64,000 nucleotides of DNA, taken from Bradyrhizobium erythrophlei (GTDB lineage: Bacteria; Pseudomonadota; Alphaproteobacteria; Rhizobiales; Xanthobacteraceae). The notes beneath the pieces are model-generated. The model saw only the letters and a list, made by a program, of their open reading frames with translations, was not told the DNA's origin and did not search any database. The position numbers and the translations under genes are program-made. How positions within the stretch are numbered: position 1 is the stretch's first letter; every line of letters starts with the position of its first letter. The stretch covers positions 7,349,001 to 7,413,000 of the forward strand of contig NZ_LT670818.1 of the NCBI RefSeq assembly GCF_900129505.1, written 5' to 3'. Below, piece after piece: positions 24,683-33,501 of this stretch.

Positions 24683-26837
24683 GGTCTGTCCTCGCAGGCA
24701 TTGGTTGTTGCTTCGCGTCGTCCTGCTTGCCGCGCGCCCAGTAGGAGTTCCACCCGGTCCAGGTCGGATCGGCGTCGGGCAGCGGAAGCCGGCCGATGCG
24801 GTTGTTTTCGAGCCCGCCGATGTACAGGTAGCCCTTATGCTCGCGCATCGAGGTAATGGTCGGATGTGAGATACCGCCGGGGTCCCACAACGACTCGTGC
24901 ACCTCGCCATTGTCGTCGAATTTGATCACGCAGCCGAAATTGATGCCAGGACACAGCCATTCATCGGGAGGTATCTGCTTCACCATCCGGGTGCGGAACG
25001 CTGGATCCGCCATCGCGAGGTCATAGACCGGCGACCGCAATCCGACCAAGGCAAGCCAATAAGTGCCGTCAGAGGCGCGGTTGATGTTGTCGGGATAGCC
25101 CGGCAGGTTGTCGACCAGCAATTCCAGCGTGCCCGCCTTCTCGCCCTCGATCCAATAGCGATAGATGCGGCACAGCCACGTGCTAACCCAAAGCACCGCG
25201 CGTCCGTCATGCGAGATGCATACGCCATTCGGAAAAGCCAGGTTGGAAAGAACGGTCTGCGTCTTTCCCGTCGCCGGATCGTGGCAGACCAGGCGGCCAT
25301 TGCCTCTTCCCTCGAATCCGTCGAGCGCCCAGTCTGAGAGATCGTAGCGCGTGGTGGCATCGCTGAAATAGATCTTTCCATCCGGCGCGACGTCGAGATC
25401 GTCGGCAAGCCACAGCCGCGAGTCGTCCTTCAAGCGATACCAGGTGCGGTTGGTCTCGTCGGTGACCTTGAATACCGTGCGGTCGGGCTTGACGCCGTAG
25501 ACACCCATGCCCGCCACGCAGACAAGCAGGTTCTCGTCGCGGTCGAGCGCCATGCCGAGCGGGCGGCCGCCGATCCGCGCAAATTCCTCGCGACGCTCGT
25601 AATCCGGCGCGAGAAAACGGATGACGGAGCCGTTGCGATTGACGGTATAGAGATTGTCGTGACGGTCCAGGATGATGTCCTCAGGACCCTCGATGCGATC
25701 GAGCGCGATAGCCTCGGCGTTCTTGAGCCGGTCGTTTTCCGCGAAAACTGTGCCGCTGTCGCGTTCGATCGAGGCCGGCGGAGAGAATTCGACGAGGCTT
25801 GGGCTGACGTAGATCTTCTGGAGGATCTTGCTCTTGTTCTTGACGAACTTGACGTTGAAACCCACTGCCGCGAGCAGGATTGCGCCGATAGCGGCCGTCG
25901 TCAGGCTGCCGTGGGTGCCGAGCTGAACCAGTCCGTTGATGAGCAGGAAGATGATCGCCGCCCCCATCAGCGCGCGGCTGATGGTGCCGCGACCACCGCT
26001 CAGGCTGATGCCGCCCAGCACAGCGGCGGCAAGCGCGTTCACTTCCCAGCCAACGCCGGTGTCGGTGCCGGCGCTGTTTTGACGCGCCGCGTAAAGAGTG
26101 CCGGCCAGAGACGCCAGCATTCCGGATAGGACGTAGGCGAGAAACAGGGAGTGCCTGACGTTGATACCGGCGTGCCGCGCGGCCTTGCGGCTCGAGCCGA
26201 CGGCCATGATGTGAACGCCGGAGCGAATTCGCGTGAGATAGAGGTGCGCAATAACCCCGATGACGATAAGACACAACATATTGACGGGAATTCCGAACAA
26301 AAATCCCGTTCCCAGGAAGTCCCAGGCCGCACTGTCAGAGGAGGCGCCGGCAAGCTCGGTTGCAAAGGCACCGGTGATCTTGTTGTAGGCTGCGCGCAGG
26401 ATGATCAGTACCACCATGGTCGTCAGGAAGGGACGCGTCTTGGCATACGCAATCAGCCCGCCGTTGACGGCGCCGATCAGTGCGCCCCAGCCAAGTACGG
26501 CGACGATCGTCAGCGGCAACGGCCAGTCGCGCACTTGCATGAGGTACAGCGTCAGGAAATCGGCCATCGCGAAGACGGCACCGACCGACAGGTCGAGGCC
26601 ACCAGACAGGATCGAGATCGCCATTGCCATCGCCACGAAGGCCTGCTCGGGGAAGCTGCGCATCAGTTGCTGCAGCTGGGCGAGAGAGGTGTATCCGGGA
26701 ATGGTCAGGATGAAAACGACGAAGACCAGAATCAGCAATGCGAACGGAACGATCGGCTCCATCCATCGCTTTTCAAGCAACTCGCCGATCAGAAGCTGCG
26801 GTGAGTAACGATACCAGAAACGTCGTAGCGCGTTCAT
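24666..26837 (-). CDS. Fusion: sugar-type ABC permease plus SMP-30/strictosidine-synthase-like propeller
   Basis: 723 aa in one uninterrupted frame. Residues 1-330 are a CUT2 permease (SILSGGLDLSVGAVFAMADF near 100, AARHAGINVRHS near 225, VLGGISLSGGRGTISR near 280). A basic linker (NVKFVKNKSKILQK) leads to a propeller domain at about 365-700: GPEDIILDRHDNLYTVN, ADDLDVAPDGKIYFSDA, FPNGVCISHDGRAVLW, GYPDNINRASDGTYWLALV. With the permease C-terminus in the cytoplasm, as is usual, the propeller would sit at the inner mouth of the channel and could act on substrate as it enters. Normal permeases stop near 330-340 aa. Start codon support is modest (GGAC upstream of ATG). Confidence 0.88.
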   Translation of the reverse strand: MNALRRFWYRYSPQLLIGELLEKRWMEPIVPFALLILVFVVFILTIPGYTSLAQLQQLMRSFPEQAFVAMAMAISILSGGLDLSVGAVFAMADFLTLYLMQVRDWPLPLTIVAVLGWGALIGAVNGGLIAYAKTRPFLTTMVVLIILRAAYNKITGAFATELAGASSDSAAWDFLGTGFLFGIPVNMLCLIVIGVIAHLYLTRIRSGVHIMAVGSSRKAARHAGINVRHSLFLAYVLSGMLASLAGTLYAARQNSAGTDTGVGWEVNALAAAVLGGISLSGGRGTISRALMGAAIIFLLINGLVQLGTHGSLTTAAIGAILLAAVGFNVKFVKNKSKILQKIYVSPSLVEFSPPASIERDSGTVFAENDRLKNAEAIALDRIEGPEDIILDRHDNLYTVNRNGSVIRFLAPDYERREEFARIGGRPLGMALDRDENLLVCVAGMGVYGVKPDRTVFKVTDETNRTWYRLKDDSRLWLADDLDVAPDGKIYFSDATTRYDLSDWALDGFEGRGNGRLVCHDPATGKTQTVLSNLAFPNGVCISHDGRAVLWVSTWLCRIYRYWIEGEKAGTLELLVDNLPGYPDNINRASDGTYWLALVGLRSPVYDLAMADPAFRTRMVKQIPPDEWLCPGINFGCVIKFDDNGEVHESLWDPGGISHPTITSMREHKGYLYIGGLENNRIGRLPLPDADPTWTGWNSYWARGKQDDAKQQPMPARTDRVVSA

Positions 26838-26858
26838 TAGCTGTCCAATGTTCAGTCG

Positions 26859-26891
26859 GCGGACGCCCCGGGGCTGGCCTTGGGCGTCCGC
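26859..26891 (-). terminator. Intercistronic stem-loop after binding-protein gene
   Basis: A perfect 10-bp inverted repeat (GCGGACGCCC / GGGCGTCCGC, 13-nt loop) lies in the 80-bp gap between the binding-protein stop and the permease-fusion start. No U tract follows, so it is more likely an mRNA-processing or stabilising hairpin than a full terminator. The first ABC operon has an equivalent hairpin at 13964. Confidence 0.6.
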
Positions 26892-26917
26892 GCTGCGGCT
26901 CTTGTAAGACGACCGCC

Positions 26918-27925
26918 TTATTCCTTTGGTACGACGAAGCAGTACTGGCGGTCGGCTTTGCCCGAGACCCAGTAATTGGTGGTGTAATAGGCCAGCTGCG
27001 TCGTTCCCGCGGGGCGGCTATCCTGCAACAGCGTCAGCACGGCATTGACGATCGCCTCGCCCTGCGTATCGGCGCGATAGGACAGATTCTTGGTGAACAG
27101 GCCCTGCTCCAGCAGGTCGCAATCGGCCGGTTGACCATCGCTCGCCACGAAAATCTTGACCTGGTCCTGCTTGCCGGCGTTCTTGACCACCTGCGCCGCG
27201 CCCGCCGTCTGGGGACCCCAAACGCTCAGGATTCCGCACAGATCCGGGTTCTGTTGCAACACGTTGGTGGTGATTTCAGAAGCCTTGTTGGCGTCCCAGT
27301 TCGACGGCTGCGACGACACGATCTTGATTGATTTGTCGGCATTGAGAACTTCTGTCGCGGCCTTGGTCATATCAAGCGAATAGGCCGCGGTTGCCTCGCC
27401 CTGGATGATCGACACCTTGCCGGAGCCTTTGCCGCCGCCGCAGGTCTTGACAACCTCCTCCCCAAGCATGTGGCCGAGCTTGGGCACGTCGGCGCCGACA
27501 TAGGCGTCCGTCAACTGGTTCGACGCCATGTTGACCTGGACGACCTTGATGCCCGCATCCATCGCGCGCTTCAACTCGCGCGCGAGCAGCGTCGTGGTTG
27601 GATTCTGCACTACCAGAATATCGGGCTTCTCGTTGATCAGCGAGCTCACGGCCTGGAGCTGGACATCCGATTTGAAGTTGGGATCGCGGACGATCAGCTT
27701 GATCCCATAGTCGTCGAAATGCGCCTTCATGACGCGGGTCCATTCGGATTCAAGGACGCCAAGCCATACCGGCACCCAGGCGACGGTCTTGCCCTTCACC
27801 GCGGTCTGAAATTTCTGGAGCAATTCCGCACGCGGATCGGCGGCGTACGCCGTTCCGATCGATCCGGCTGCAAATGCTGCGATTGCAAGTGCGGCGCGAA
27901 TAACTTCCCTTTTAGTAATCGACAT
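26918..27925 (-). CDS. Periplasmic sugar-type ABC substrate-binding protein (second system)
   Basis: 335 aa; ATG with GGGAGG 7 bp upstream. Signal peptide about 1-28 (cleavage after AYA). Type 1 periplasmic-binding fold: KTVAWVPVWLGVLESEWTRVM, INEKPDILVVQNPTTT, SIIQGEATAAYSLDMT, VASDGQPADC. Two Cys pairs (CGGG and DLCG; ADCD and QYCF) could form disulfides. It lies between two permease genes, an order less common than binding protein first. Ligand unknown; the propeller proteins in the operon point to a lactone or glycoside. Confidence 0.87.
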   Translation of the reverse strand: MSITKREVIRAALAIAAFAAGSIGTAYAADPRAELLQKFQTAVKGKTVAWVPVWLGVLESEWTRVMKAHFDDYGIKLIVRDPNFKSDVQLQAVSSLINEKPDILVVQNPTTTLLARELKRAMDAGIKVVQVNMASNQLTDAYVGADVPKLGHMLGEEVVKTCGGGKGSGKVSIIQGEATAAYSLDMTKAATEVLNADKSIKIVSSQPSNWDANKASEITTNVLQQNPDLCGILSVWGPQTAGAAQVVKNAGKQDQVKIFVASDGQPADCDLLEQGLFTKNLSYRADTQGEAIVNAVLTLLQDSRPAGTTQLAYYTTNYWVSGKADRQYCFVVPKE

Positions 27926-27989
27926 GTCATTTCCTCCCTGATGCCGAAAGCGTTGTTGCCTTCGTGCGTTGTGATGTCGTCGATTTCAA

Positions 27990-28991
27990 TCAATCGCCCT
28001 GCTTGGCAGTCTCCTCGTCCCGAGGATGAATGTAACTGTCGAGCGTGATGGCCAGCAGCAGCACCCCGCCCTTGATCATGTCCTGGGTCTGAATGTCGAG
28101 GTTCATGATTGTCATCGCGTTGAGCAGCACGCCGATCAGCAGCGTTCCCGCGATAACGCTGACGACGTTGCCCCGTCCGCCCACCAGACTGACGCCACCG
28201 AGTACGACGACGAGGATGACATCGAAAATGATCGTCGATTCGGCGATCTGGAGATGCATCAGCGAGGTCGACCCCACCATGATCACACCTCCGACGTAAC
28301 CGATTGCGGAACAAATGGCGTATTCCAGCATCGTCAGCGGCCGCGTGGCCATTCCGGAAAGCCGCGCCGCCTGCGCGTTGTCGCCGTGAGCATAGATGAA
28401 ACGGCCAAGCACCGTCCGCGACAAGAATAGATGCAGCAGCAGCGCGCAGATCGCGAATGCGACCACCGGAACCGGAAGGCCTCCGAAGGTCGTACCGCCC
28501 AGCATCAGAAGCCAGTCATGGCCGGGCTGCAAGAAGACCTGATAGTGAGGAACCACCAGCGCGCGTGTTATGCCGAGCACCAGAAGTCCGGACGCGAGCG
28601 TCGTGAACAGTGGCGGAATCTCGATCACCGACACCAGATAGCCGTTCGCAATTCCGATCCCGATCGACAAGAGAAGGCCGAAGCCGATCGCGAGCGCCGG
28701 CGGCCAGCCATTGTTGATCATCGTGACCGCGATCGCGCTGGAACAGGCAAGCGAGGCGATCTGCGAGAGGTCGATTCCGCGCCCGATCACCACCACCGCC
28801 ATGCCGAGCCCCAGGATTCCCAGGATGGAAATGCTGCGGGCCAACGTGAACAGATTGCCGAGCGTGATGAAGCCCGGCAGCACGACACTTAGAACAAGGA
28901 AGAGAGCGAGCGTCACGCCGAGCACAATCGTCGACTGGCTGGGTTGGTAGCCGCTACGCCGCGGGTTGTCGGCTATCGTCTCGCTCGACAC
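27990..28991 (-). CDS. Sugar-type ABC transporter permease (second system, first gene)
   Basis: 333 aa from the GTG at 28991 (GGGAG 7 bp upstream); the frame opens further upstream into the promoter region without a better start. Eight or more membrane segments; GRGIDLSQIASLACS is the family loop near 85, QAARLSGMATRP the coupling helix near 225, and VVLGGVSLVGGRGNVVS lies near 275. It would pair with the permease half of the 723-aa fusion to make a heterodimeric channel, whereas most CUT2 systems use one permease twice. It heads the operon, divergent from the GntR gene. Confidence 0.88.
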   Translation of the reverse strand: MSSETIADNPRRSGYQPSQSTIVLGVTLALFLVLSVVLPGFITLGNLFTLARSISILGILGLGMAVVVIGRGIDLSQIASLACSSAIAVTMINNGWPPALAIGFGLLLSIGIGIANGYLVSVIEIPPLFTTLASGLLVLGITRALVVPHYQVFLQPGHDWLLMLGGTTFGGLPVPVVAFAICALLLHLFLSRTVLGRFIYAHGDNAQAARLSGMATRPLTMLEYAICSAIGYVGGVIMVGSTSLMHLQIAESTIIFDVILVVVLGGVSLVGGRGNVVSVIAGTLLIGVLLNAMTIMNLDIQTQDMIKGGVLLLAITLDSYIHPRDEETAKQGD

Positions 28992-29139
28992 GTCTACTCT
29001 CCCTCGCCGACGAATGCGCGCATCTCGACGGCGCCAATCCCGCTTTGCTGGTCCGACGGCTGGCTTTGATAACGGCCTCGCTGGGCCGCTCTGGTCCGAC
29101 GGTCTACAAAACAAATGCAGTTGTTTGTTGCATCTTATT

Positions 29140-29149
29140 TGTTATAACA
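29140..29149. promoter_or_regulatory. Palindrome upstream of GntR gene, candidate autoregulatory operator
   Basis: TGTTATAACA is a perfect 10-bp palindrome in the divergent gap between the ABC operon and the GntR gene, 24 bp before the regulator's start. It resembles TTGT-N3-ACAA but with a 4-bp spacer (TTGT-TATA-ACAG). An imperfect ATGCA/TGCAT repeat lies just upstream (29115-29133). Confidence 0.5.
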
Positions 29150-29172
29150 GATTTATGCACGAGGTTCCCGGC

Positions 29173-29886
29173 ATGTCAACGATGATCACCGACGCGCTGT
29201 CGACCGAGGGAGAGATCGGCTCGGGCCAGTTCGGGCGGCAGATCACCAAGGAAAGCGTCAGCCAGCAGGCTTACGTCGCCATTCGCAACTCATTGATGCG
29301 AAGCCGGCTCAAACCCGGACAAAAGCTCGTCGCGCGACAGGTCGCCGATGAACTCGGAATTAGTGTCACCCCCGTCAGGGAATCACTGCTGCGCCTGGTT
29401 TCCGAACATGCGCTGATGCTCGACGAACGCGGAACGGTCGTCGTTCCCGTGCTCACGCTTGAACGGTGCATCGAAATTCGGGACCTGCGCATGCTGATCG
29501 AGGGCGAAGGCGCGGCGCGTGCGGCTTCCGTTGTCACCGGGCCGGAGATTGAAAACCTGCTTGCCATTCACGATCGCTATGTGCGGACCGAGACTGACAG
29601 TAATTTTGCGGCGGCGCTCGCGGAAAACGAAAACTTTCATTTCGGTGTCTGCCGCCTCGCCAGATCGCCCACGCTGTTTCGCGTGGTCGAAAATCTGTGG
29701 ATGCAGTTCGGACCCATACTTTCGTACCTATACGACGCGCATGCACGGCCGTTCCACGGTCAAAAGCATGCCCATCTCCGCGTCATCGAGGCCTTCCGGA
29801 AGCGCGATCCCGAGCTGGCCCGCAAGGCTATCAGCCAGGACATTCTCATCGGGGGCAAAACTCTGCTGGAAAAGCTCAAGGCGTGA
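29173..29886 (+). CDS. GntR family regulator, FCD (FadR) subfamily
   Basis: 237 aa from the ATG at 29173 (GAGG 9 bp upstream); an ATG at 29155 has no ribosome site. The N-terminal winged helix (about 25-90) shows QQAYVAIRNSLMRSRLKPGQ, then VADELGISVTPVRESLLRL, the standard GntR recognition region. The C-terminal all-helical FCD domain (about 95-230) has ENFHFGVCRLARSPTL and a late His in HAHLRVIEAFRKRD, consistent with a metal-assisted organic-acid pocket. It is probably a repressor relieved by an acid or acyl-CoA of the pathway. Its subfamily operator pattern occurs at three promoters of this locus, which makes it the likely master regulator. Confidence 0.9.
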   Translation: MSTMITDALSTEGEIGSGQFGRQITKESVSQQAYVAIRNSLMRSRLKPGQKLVARQVADELGISVTPVRESLLRLVSEHALMLDERGTVVVPVLTLERCIEIRDLRMLIEGEGAARAASVVTGPEIENLLAIHDRYVRTETDSNFAAALAENENFHFGVCRLARSPTLFRVVENLWMQFGPILSYLYDAHARPFHGQKHAHLRVIEAFRKRDPELARKAISQDILIGGKTLLEKLKA

Positions 29887-29932
29887 GCCTGCTTGCCGCA
29901 TCACAAAGAAGATAAAATGCGGATGGTCGACC

Positions 29933-31540
29933 GTGTCTGATAAATTCTGGGGTGACAGCTCCTGGGAGGGAGCGCTTCGTGAAGAGCAACACTACGACGG
30001 TCGGCGGATGCTGTGCTTTTCGGAGCGTCCCGCCACCCTCGCCGCGATGTTTTCCGATCTGGTGCACCGCTTTCCCGAGCGGCCGGCGATCGTCGAGGAT
30101 CGCACCATCACTTACCGCGAACTCGATGGTCTGAGCCGAACGATAGCGGCCGGGCTGTCCGACCGCGGCATCGCGCATGGCGATCGCGTGGCATTGTTCC
30201 TTGGCAACTGCTGGGAATTCCTCGCCTGCGTCTACGCGTGCAACCGTATCGGCGCCATCGTCGTTCCCATCGGGACGCGCCAGCGGCAGGCTGAACTCGA
30301 ATTCCTGCTGAACGACAGCGGCGCCAAAATACTCATCTTCGAAGCCGATTTGGCGGATGCGATTCCGTCGCGTGATGCCCTTCCCGCGCTCGTGCAGATG
30401 TTTTCCGTTTACGGCACCGCAAACGACGCGCGGCCATTCAGCGAACTTCTCGCCGCGGCATCGCAATCGCCGTTTTCGCCGGGCATATCCGAGGAAGATG
30501 TCGCCGTCATCCTTTATACCTCGGGAACCACGGGGCGGCCGAAAGGCGCGCAATTGACCCACCTCGGAATCCTTCATTCCGCTCTCACCTTCGCCCGCTG
30601 TCACGGCCTGACCGAGGTCGACCGCGGGCTGGTCGCGGTCCCGCTGTCGCATGTGACGGGACTGGTCGGGGTTGCATTGTCGACCATGATTGTCGGCGGC
30701 TGCGTGGTGCTGATGCGCCAGGCATACAAGACTCCGGATTTTCTGGCGCTGGCGAGCCGCGAGAACATCACCTATTCGATTCTCGTTCCGACCATCTACA
30801 CACTCTGCGCGATGCATCCGGAACTTGGATCCTACGATCTGACGTCCTGGCGGATCGGATGTTTCGGCGGTGCGCCGATGCCGGTAGCGACCATCGAGAT
30901 GCTGGCCGAGAAGCTACCACGTTTGCAACTCTTGAATGCCTATGGCGCCACCGAGACCACGTCGCCATCCACCGTGATGCCACGCACACAATGGCGCGAT
31001 CATATCGACAGCGTTGGAGTGACGGTTCCCTGCGGCCGGATCAAGGTGGTCGATGATGATGGACGAGAGGTGCCACCGGGTACGTCAGGCGAGCTCTGGA
31101 TCGCCGGTCCAATGGTGGTGCCAGGCTATTGGCGGCGTCCTGAAGCCAATGCGAGCGAGTTCGTCGATGGCTTCTGGCGATCCGGCGATATCGGATCGAT
31201 AGACGCTGACGGCTTCGTGCGCATATTCGATCGCAAGAAGGACATGATCAATCGTGGCGGCTTCAAGATTTTCAGTGCCGAGGTCGAGAACGTCATCAGC
31301 AGTGTCGAAGGCGTTCTCGAATGCGCGATCATCGGCCGCGCCGACCCCGTCCTCGGAGAACGCGTTCATGCTATCGTGGTCATTGCGGAGCAAAGCACGC
31401 TAACCGCGGATAATGTTCGTTCGTTCTGCGCCGAGCGCTTATCCGACTACAAAGTTCCGGAAACCGTCACGCTACAAACCCTCCCATTGCCGCGCAACGC
31501 CAACGGAAAGGTCCAGAAACCCCAATTGCGCAAGGGCTAA
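29933..31540 (+). CDS. Acyl-CoA synthetase (AMP-forming)
   Basis: 535 aa from the GTG at 29933, the only reasonable start in this frame after the GntR stop (47 bp gap). ANL-family motifs: ILYTSGTTGRPKGAQLTH, AYGATETTSPSTV, GFWRSGDIGSIDADG, FDRKKDMINRGGFKIFSAEVE, and the A10 lysine in PRNANGKVQK. It ligates CoA to an organic acid. Same-strand position directly after the regulator suggests cotranscription. Together with the ligase at 7043 the locus has two, perhaps for an early acid and a later fragment. Confidence 0.9.
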   Translation: MSDKFWGDSSWEGALREEQHYDGRRMLCFSERPATLAAMFSDLVHRFPERPAIVEDRTITYRELDGLSRTIAAGLSDRGIAHGDRVALFLGNCWEFLACVYACNRIGAIVVPIGTRQRQAELEFLLNDSGAKILIFEADLADAIPSRDALPALVQMFSVYGTANDARPFSELLAAASQSPFSPGISEEDVAVILYTSGTTGRPKGAQLTHLGILHSALTFARCHGLTEVDRGLVAVPLSHVTGLVGVALSTMIVGGCVVLMRQAYKTPDFLALASRENITYSILVPTIYTLCAMHPELGSYDLTSWRIGCFGGAPMPVATIEMLAEKLPRLQLLNAYGATETTSPSTVMPRTQWRDHIDSVGVTVPCGRIKVVDDDGREVPPGTSGELWIAGPMVVPGYWRRPEANASEFVDGFWRSGDIGSIDADGFVRIFDRKKDMINRGGFKIFSAEVENVISSVEGVLECAIIGRADPVLGERVHAIVVIAEQSTLTADNVRSFCAERLSDYKVPETVTLQTLPLPRNANGKVQKPQLRKG

Positions 31541-31925
31541 GCGCACAGATGCACGTCTGCGTCTTCCCGCGTGTCACCTGTTCGTTCTGCAAAGATCCGA
31601 AATGGCTCAACGTCCTCTTCGCGCGCCATAAGCGGTCGTTCTCTCAAAGTCGCTTGTGGCCCAAACGAAGCAAGTGGGACCGTATCCAGATTTCGCGACT
31701 TCATCGCCAAGTTCACCGGAATGACAAGCGAGGTTTTACCAGACACAACGAATCTACGGAATTGGAGCGCGATAAGCAAACTTGCCGATGCGGCTCAAGG
31801 GAGGTGTTGGGGAATGACGCGCGTACCTTCAGAAGGAGACGCCGCCGCCCGCATGCGCGCGGCCAACTGGTCATTGTACGGCGGAGGCTGGCCTTGATCG
31901 GAATTTCGTGTGGGAATATCGCGCG

Positions 31926-31960
31926 TGGTAGCGGGGAAGGATTCGAGCCCGCGACCTTGG
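31926..31960 (-). tRNA. tRNA 3'-half-like fragment (possible att remnant)
   Basis: Read on the minus strand it gives a T-loop-like GGGCTCGAATCC, then a CCCCGCTACCA end, as in the 3' half of a mature tRNA with encoded CCA (the acceptor end is reminiscent of initiator-Met tRNAs). The T stem has one mismatch, and upstream sequence does not fold into anticodon and D arms. I read it as a 3'-end remnant such as integrases leave, not a working tRNA. Confidence 0.35.
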
Positions 31961-32329
31961 TGTTGTTCTTTAGCGATCAGCCGCCGGACGACCGGTGACT
32001 CAACGTTTTCCATAGCTGTTTCTACCGACCCGCGGTTGCAGGCTAAAGTTCTGCCGGCGCCGAAGTGACCGCTCTGATCGCGCAGATGTCCAATTTGCTC
32101 GCCCCAATATCCAAATCTACGACGCGCAGGTAGCCGACCTGTACCAAATGGGTCTGTGCGCGGTATCTCGTTGGTGTGAAGGCTGCAAAAACAAAGGCAA
32201 ACCGCAGTTACGCTCAGCTCTTGACCGAATTTCAGAACGGATCACGCTGGCTTTCCCAGGCCCTGTCCCACCCAGAAGCAATCCGGGGGCCAACCATCGG
32301 AAAACGATAATTCATATTTCAATGTGACC

Positions 32330-32375
32330 TGGCGGAGGGAGAGGAACTGGGATCGAACCTTCTCCGCGTATTCCA
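32330..32375 (-). tRNA. Second tRNA 3'-end-like fragment (serine-type)
   Basis: On the minus strand, AAGGTTCGATCCC followed by CCTCTCCCTCCGCCA resembles the T arm and acceptor end of tRNA-Ser (normally CCTCTCCGCCA) with a small insertion. No matching 5' half or long variable arm is found nearby. Probably a degenerate remnant; weak evidence. Confidence 0.25.
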
Positions 32376-32774
32376 GAGCAGTCCAGAGGGCCCAGGCGGA
32401 CAAGGCTCCGAAAGAGGGGGGCCGTAGGCAACCTATGGCGGCCTTTGGGACCTGTTTGTGGGTGGACGGCAGATCCCGTAGGCGTCCGCCCCGCCCTTCC
32501 CGCCAACAGACGACGCCCGGGGGCGCTCGCTGCACCCGCCTCCCAGGCCCCTACCGGGGGCCGCCGCCTATCGTTCAAGCGAATGACCGCTTTGCGCGGC
32601 CGTTCCTGCGTTCGCGCCCCGCGCATGCGGGCCGTCGAGATTCAAAATGTAATGCGCACCTTCGGTCTACCTTTGAACGAATTGGTGCCGCGAAAGCCCT
32701 TCCGAGGCGAAGCTCCCCAAGGAGTTTCACCTTTCCAAGGTGGTCACATTTCCGAAGAAGATGGCTTAGGCAGC

Positions 32775-32802
32775 GCCCCGCAGAGATGCGGGGCATTTCT
32801 TT
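32775..32802 (+). terminator. Rho-independent terminator without an assigned gene
   Basis: A perfect 8-bp stem (GCCCCGCA / TGCGGGGC) closed by a GAGA tetraloop is followed by ATTTCTTT. It is a textbook intrinsic terminator on the plus strand, but no coding sequence precedes it for over 1.2 kb. It may end a small RNA encoded upstream. Confidence 0.75.
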
Positions 32803-32927
32803 ATCCAGCGGTCCGGTTCATAGCTGACCCAGTCTGTGTTGATCCGCTTGGATCGTGCCCGAGGGACTAAACGTATTCCCCGAAATATTCCTGGGATCTC
32901 TCGCGATACGTCCCATCCCGCCAAGGC

Positions 32928-33035
32928 TTACGAACGGGCCAGTGACGTGACTTCCAATGTGCATTCCACCCGCGCAAGCGCGAATGAACTCGGGAGAGCG
33001 AATGCAAGTGCTCGTGCGATTGTTGTAAGTTTCAT
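32928..33035 (-). pseudogene. Truncated small secreted peptide
   Basis: 35 codons from the ATG at 33035. MKLTTIARALAFALPSSFAL is a signal peptide closely related to that of the 85-aa protein at 45233. After the cleavage site the sequence (RVECTLEVTS) soon stops, whereas intact relatives continue with a Gly/Ser/Pro-rich mature part. I read it as a decayed copy of this rhizobial small-secreted-peptide family. Confidence 0.5.
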
Positions 33036-33501
33036 GGTTGTCTTGTTTTTTAGATAAGAGACAACCGCACTGACGCCATTAAATTCTTCTTTAGCGCAGA
33101 AGCCTCCGAGCTGTTCACAGCTCGCAGAGCCTTGATGCTCCCGCAATCATCTCCTATCGCGCGAAACGGTCGGTGTCGACCTTTGATGACGAGTCACTAG
33201 AGGGAATTTGGCGTAACGGCGCGATTGTGGTCCGCCGGATCGATTCCTCGACGCAGCCGGCACTTCGCATTGTGCCAATCGGCGTGTCGAAGCTCGCCCG
33301 ATTGCGTCGATCACCAAAGCGGCCCGCGGTGGGGCCCACAGATCCGCGGCACGCCATCCTGAGACGGCCGCACTGAAATAAAATTCAATTTAATGGTGTC
33401 GGCGGATTGCGAATCCTACATCAGCTCCACGCTCATCGGCGATTGCCGAACCCGTGCAATATGCCCTTGCGATCATAGCTCACTGAAAGGGTTGGGGGAC
33501 C

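Larger units (their letters stand above)
31541..33501. other. About 2 kb without a convincing gene
   Basis: Several open frames exist but none shows a ribosome site, a recognisable motif or normal codon bias. The stretch holds two tRNA-3'-end-like fragments (31926, 32330), a G/C-rich structured segment near 32380-32570, a strong terminator (32775) and a decayed secreted-peptide gene (32928-33035). The picture is that of a decayed insertion site or island edge; a small RNA ending at the terminator is also possible. Confidence 0.5.

Noticed and set aside
31921..32013. A complete tRNA gene
   Set aside because: Only T-arm and acceptor end are present; I could not fold D and anticodon arms, and the T stem has a mismatch.
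32324..32827. A 167-codon plus-strand frame in the gene desert
   Set aside because: Runs across the tRNA-like fragment and the terminator, has no ribosome site and no recognisable sequence.
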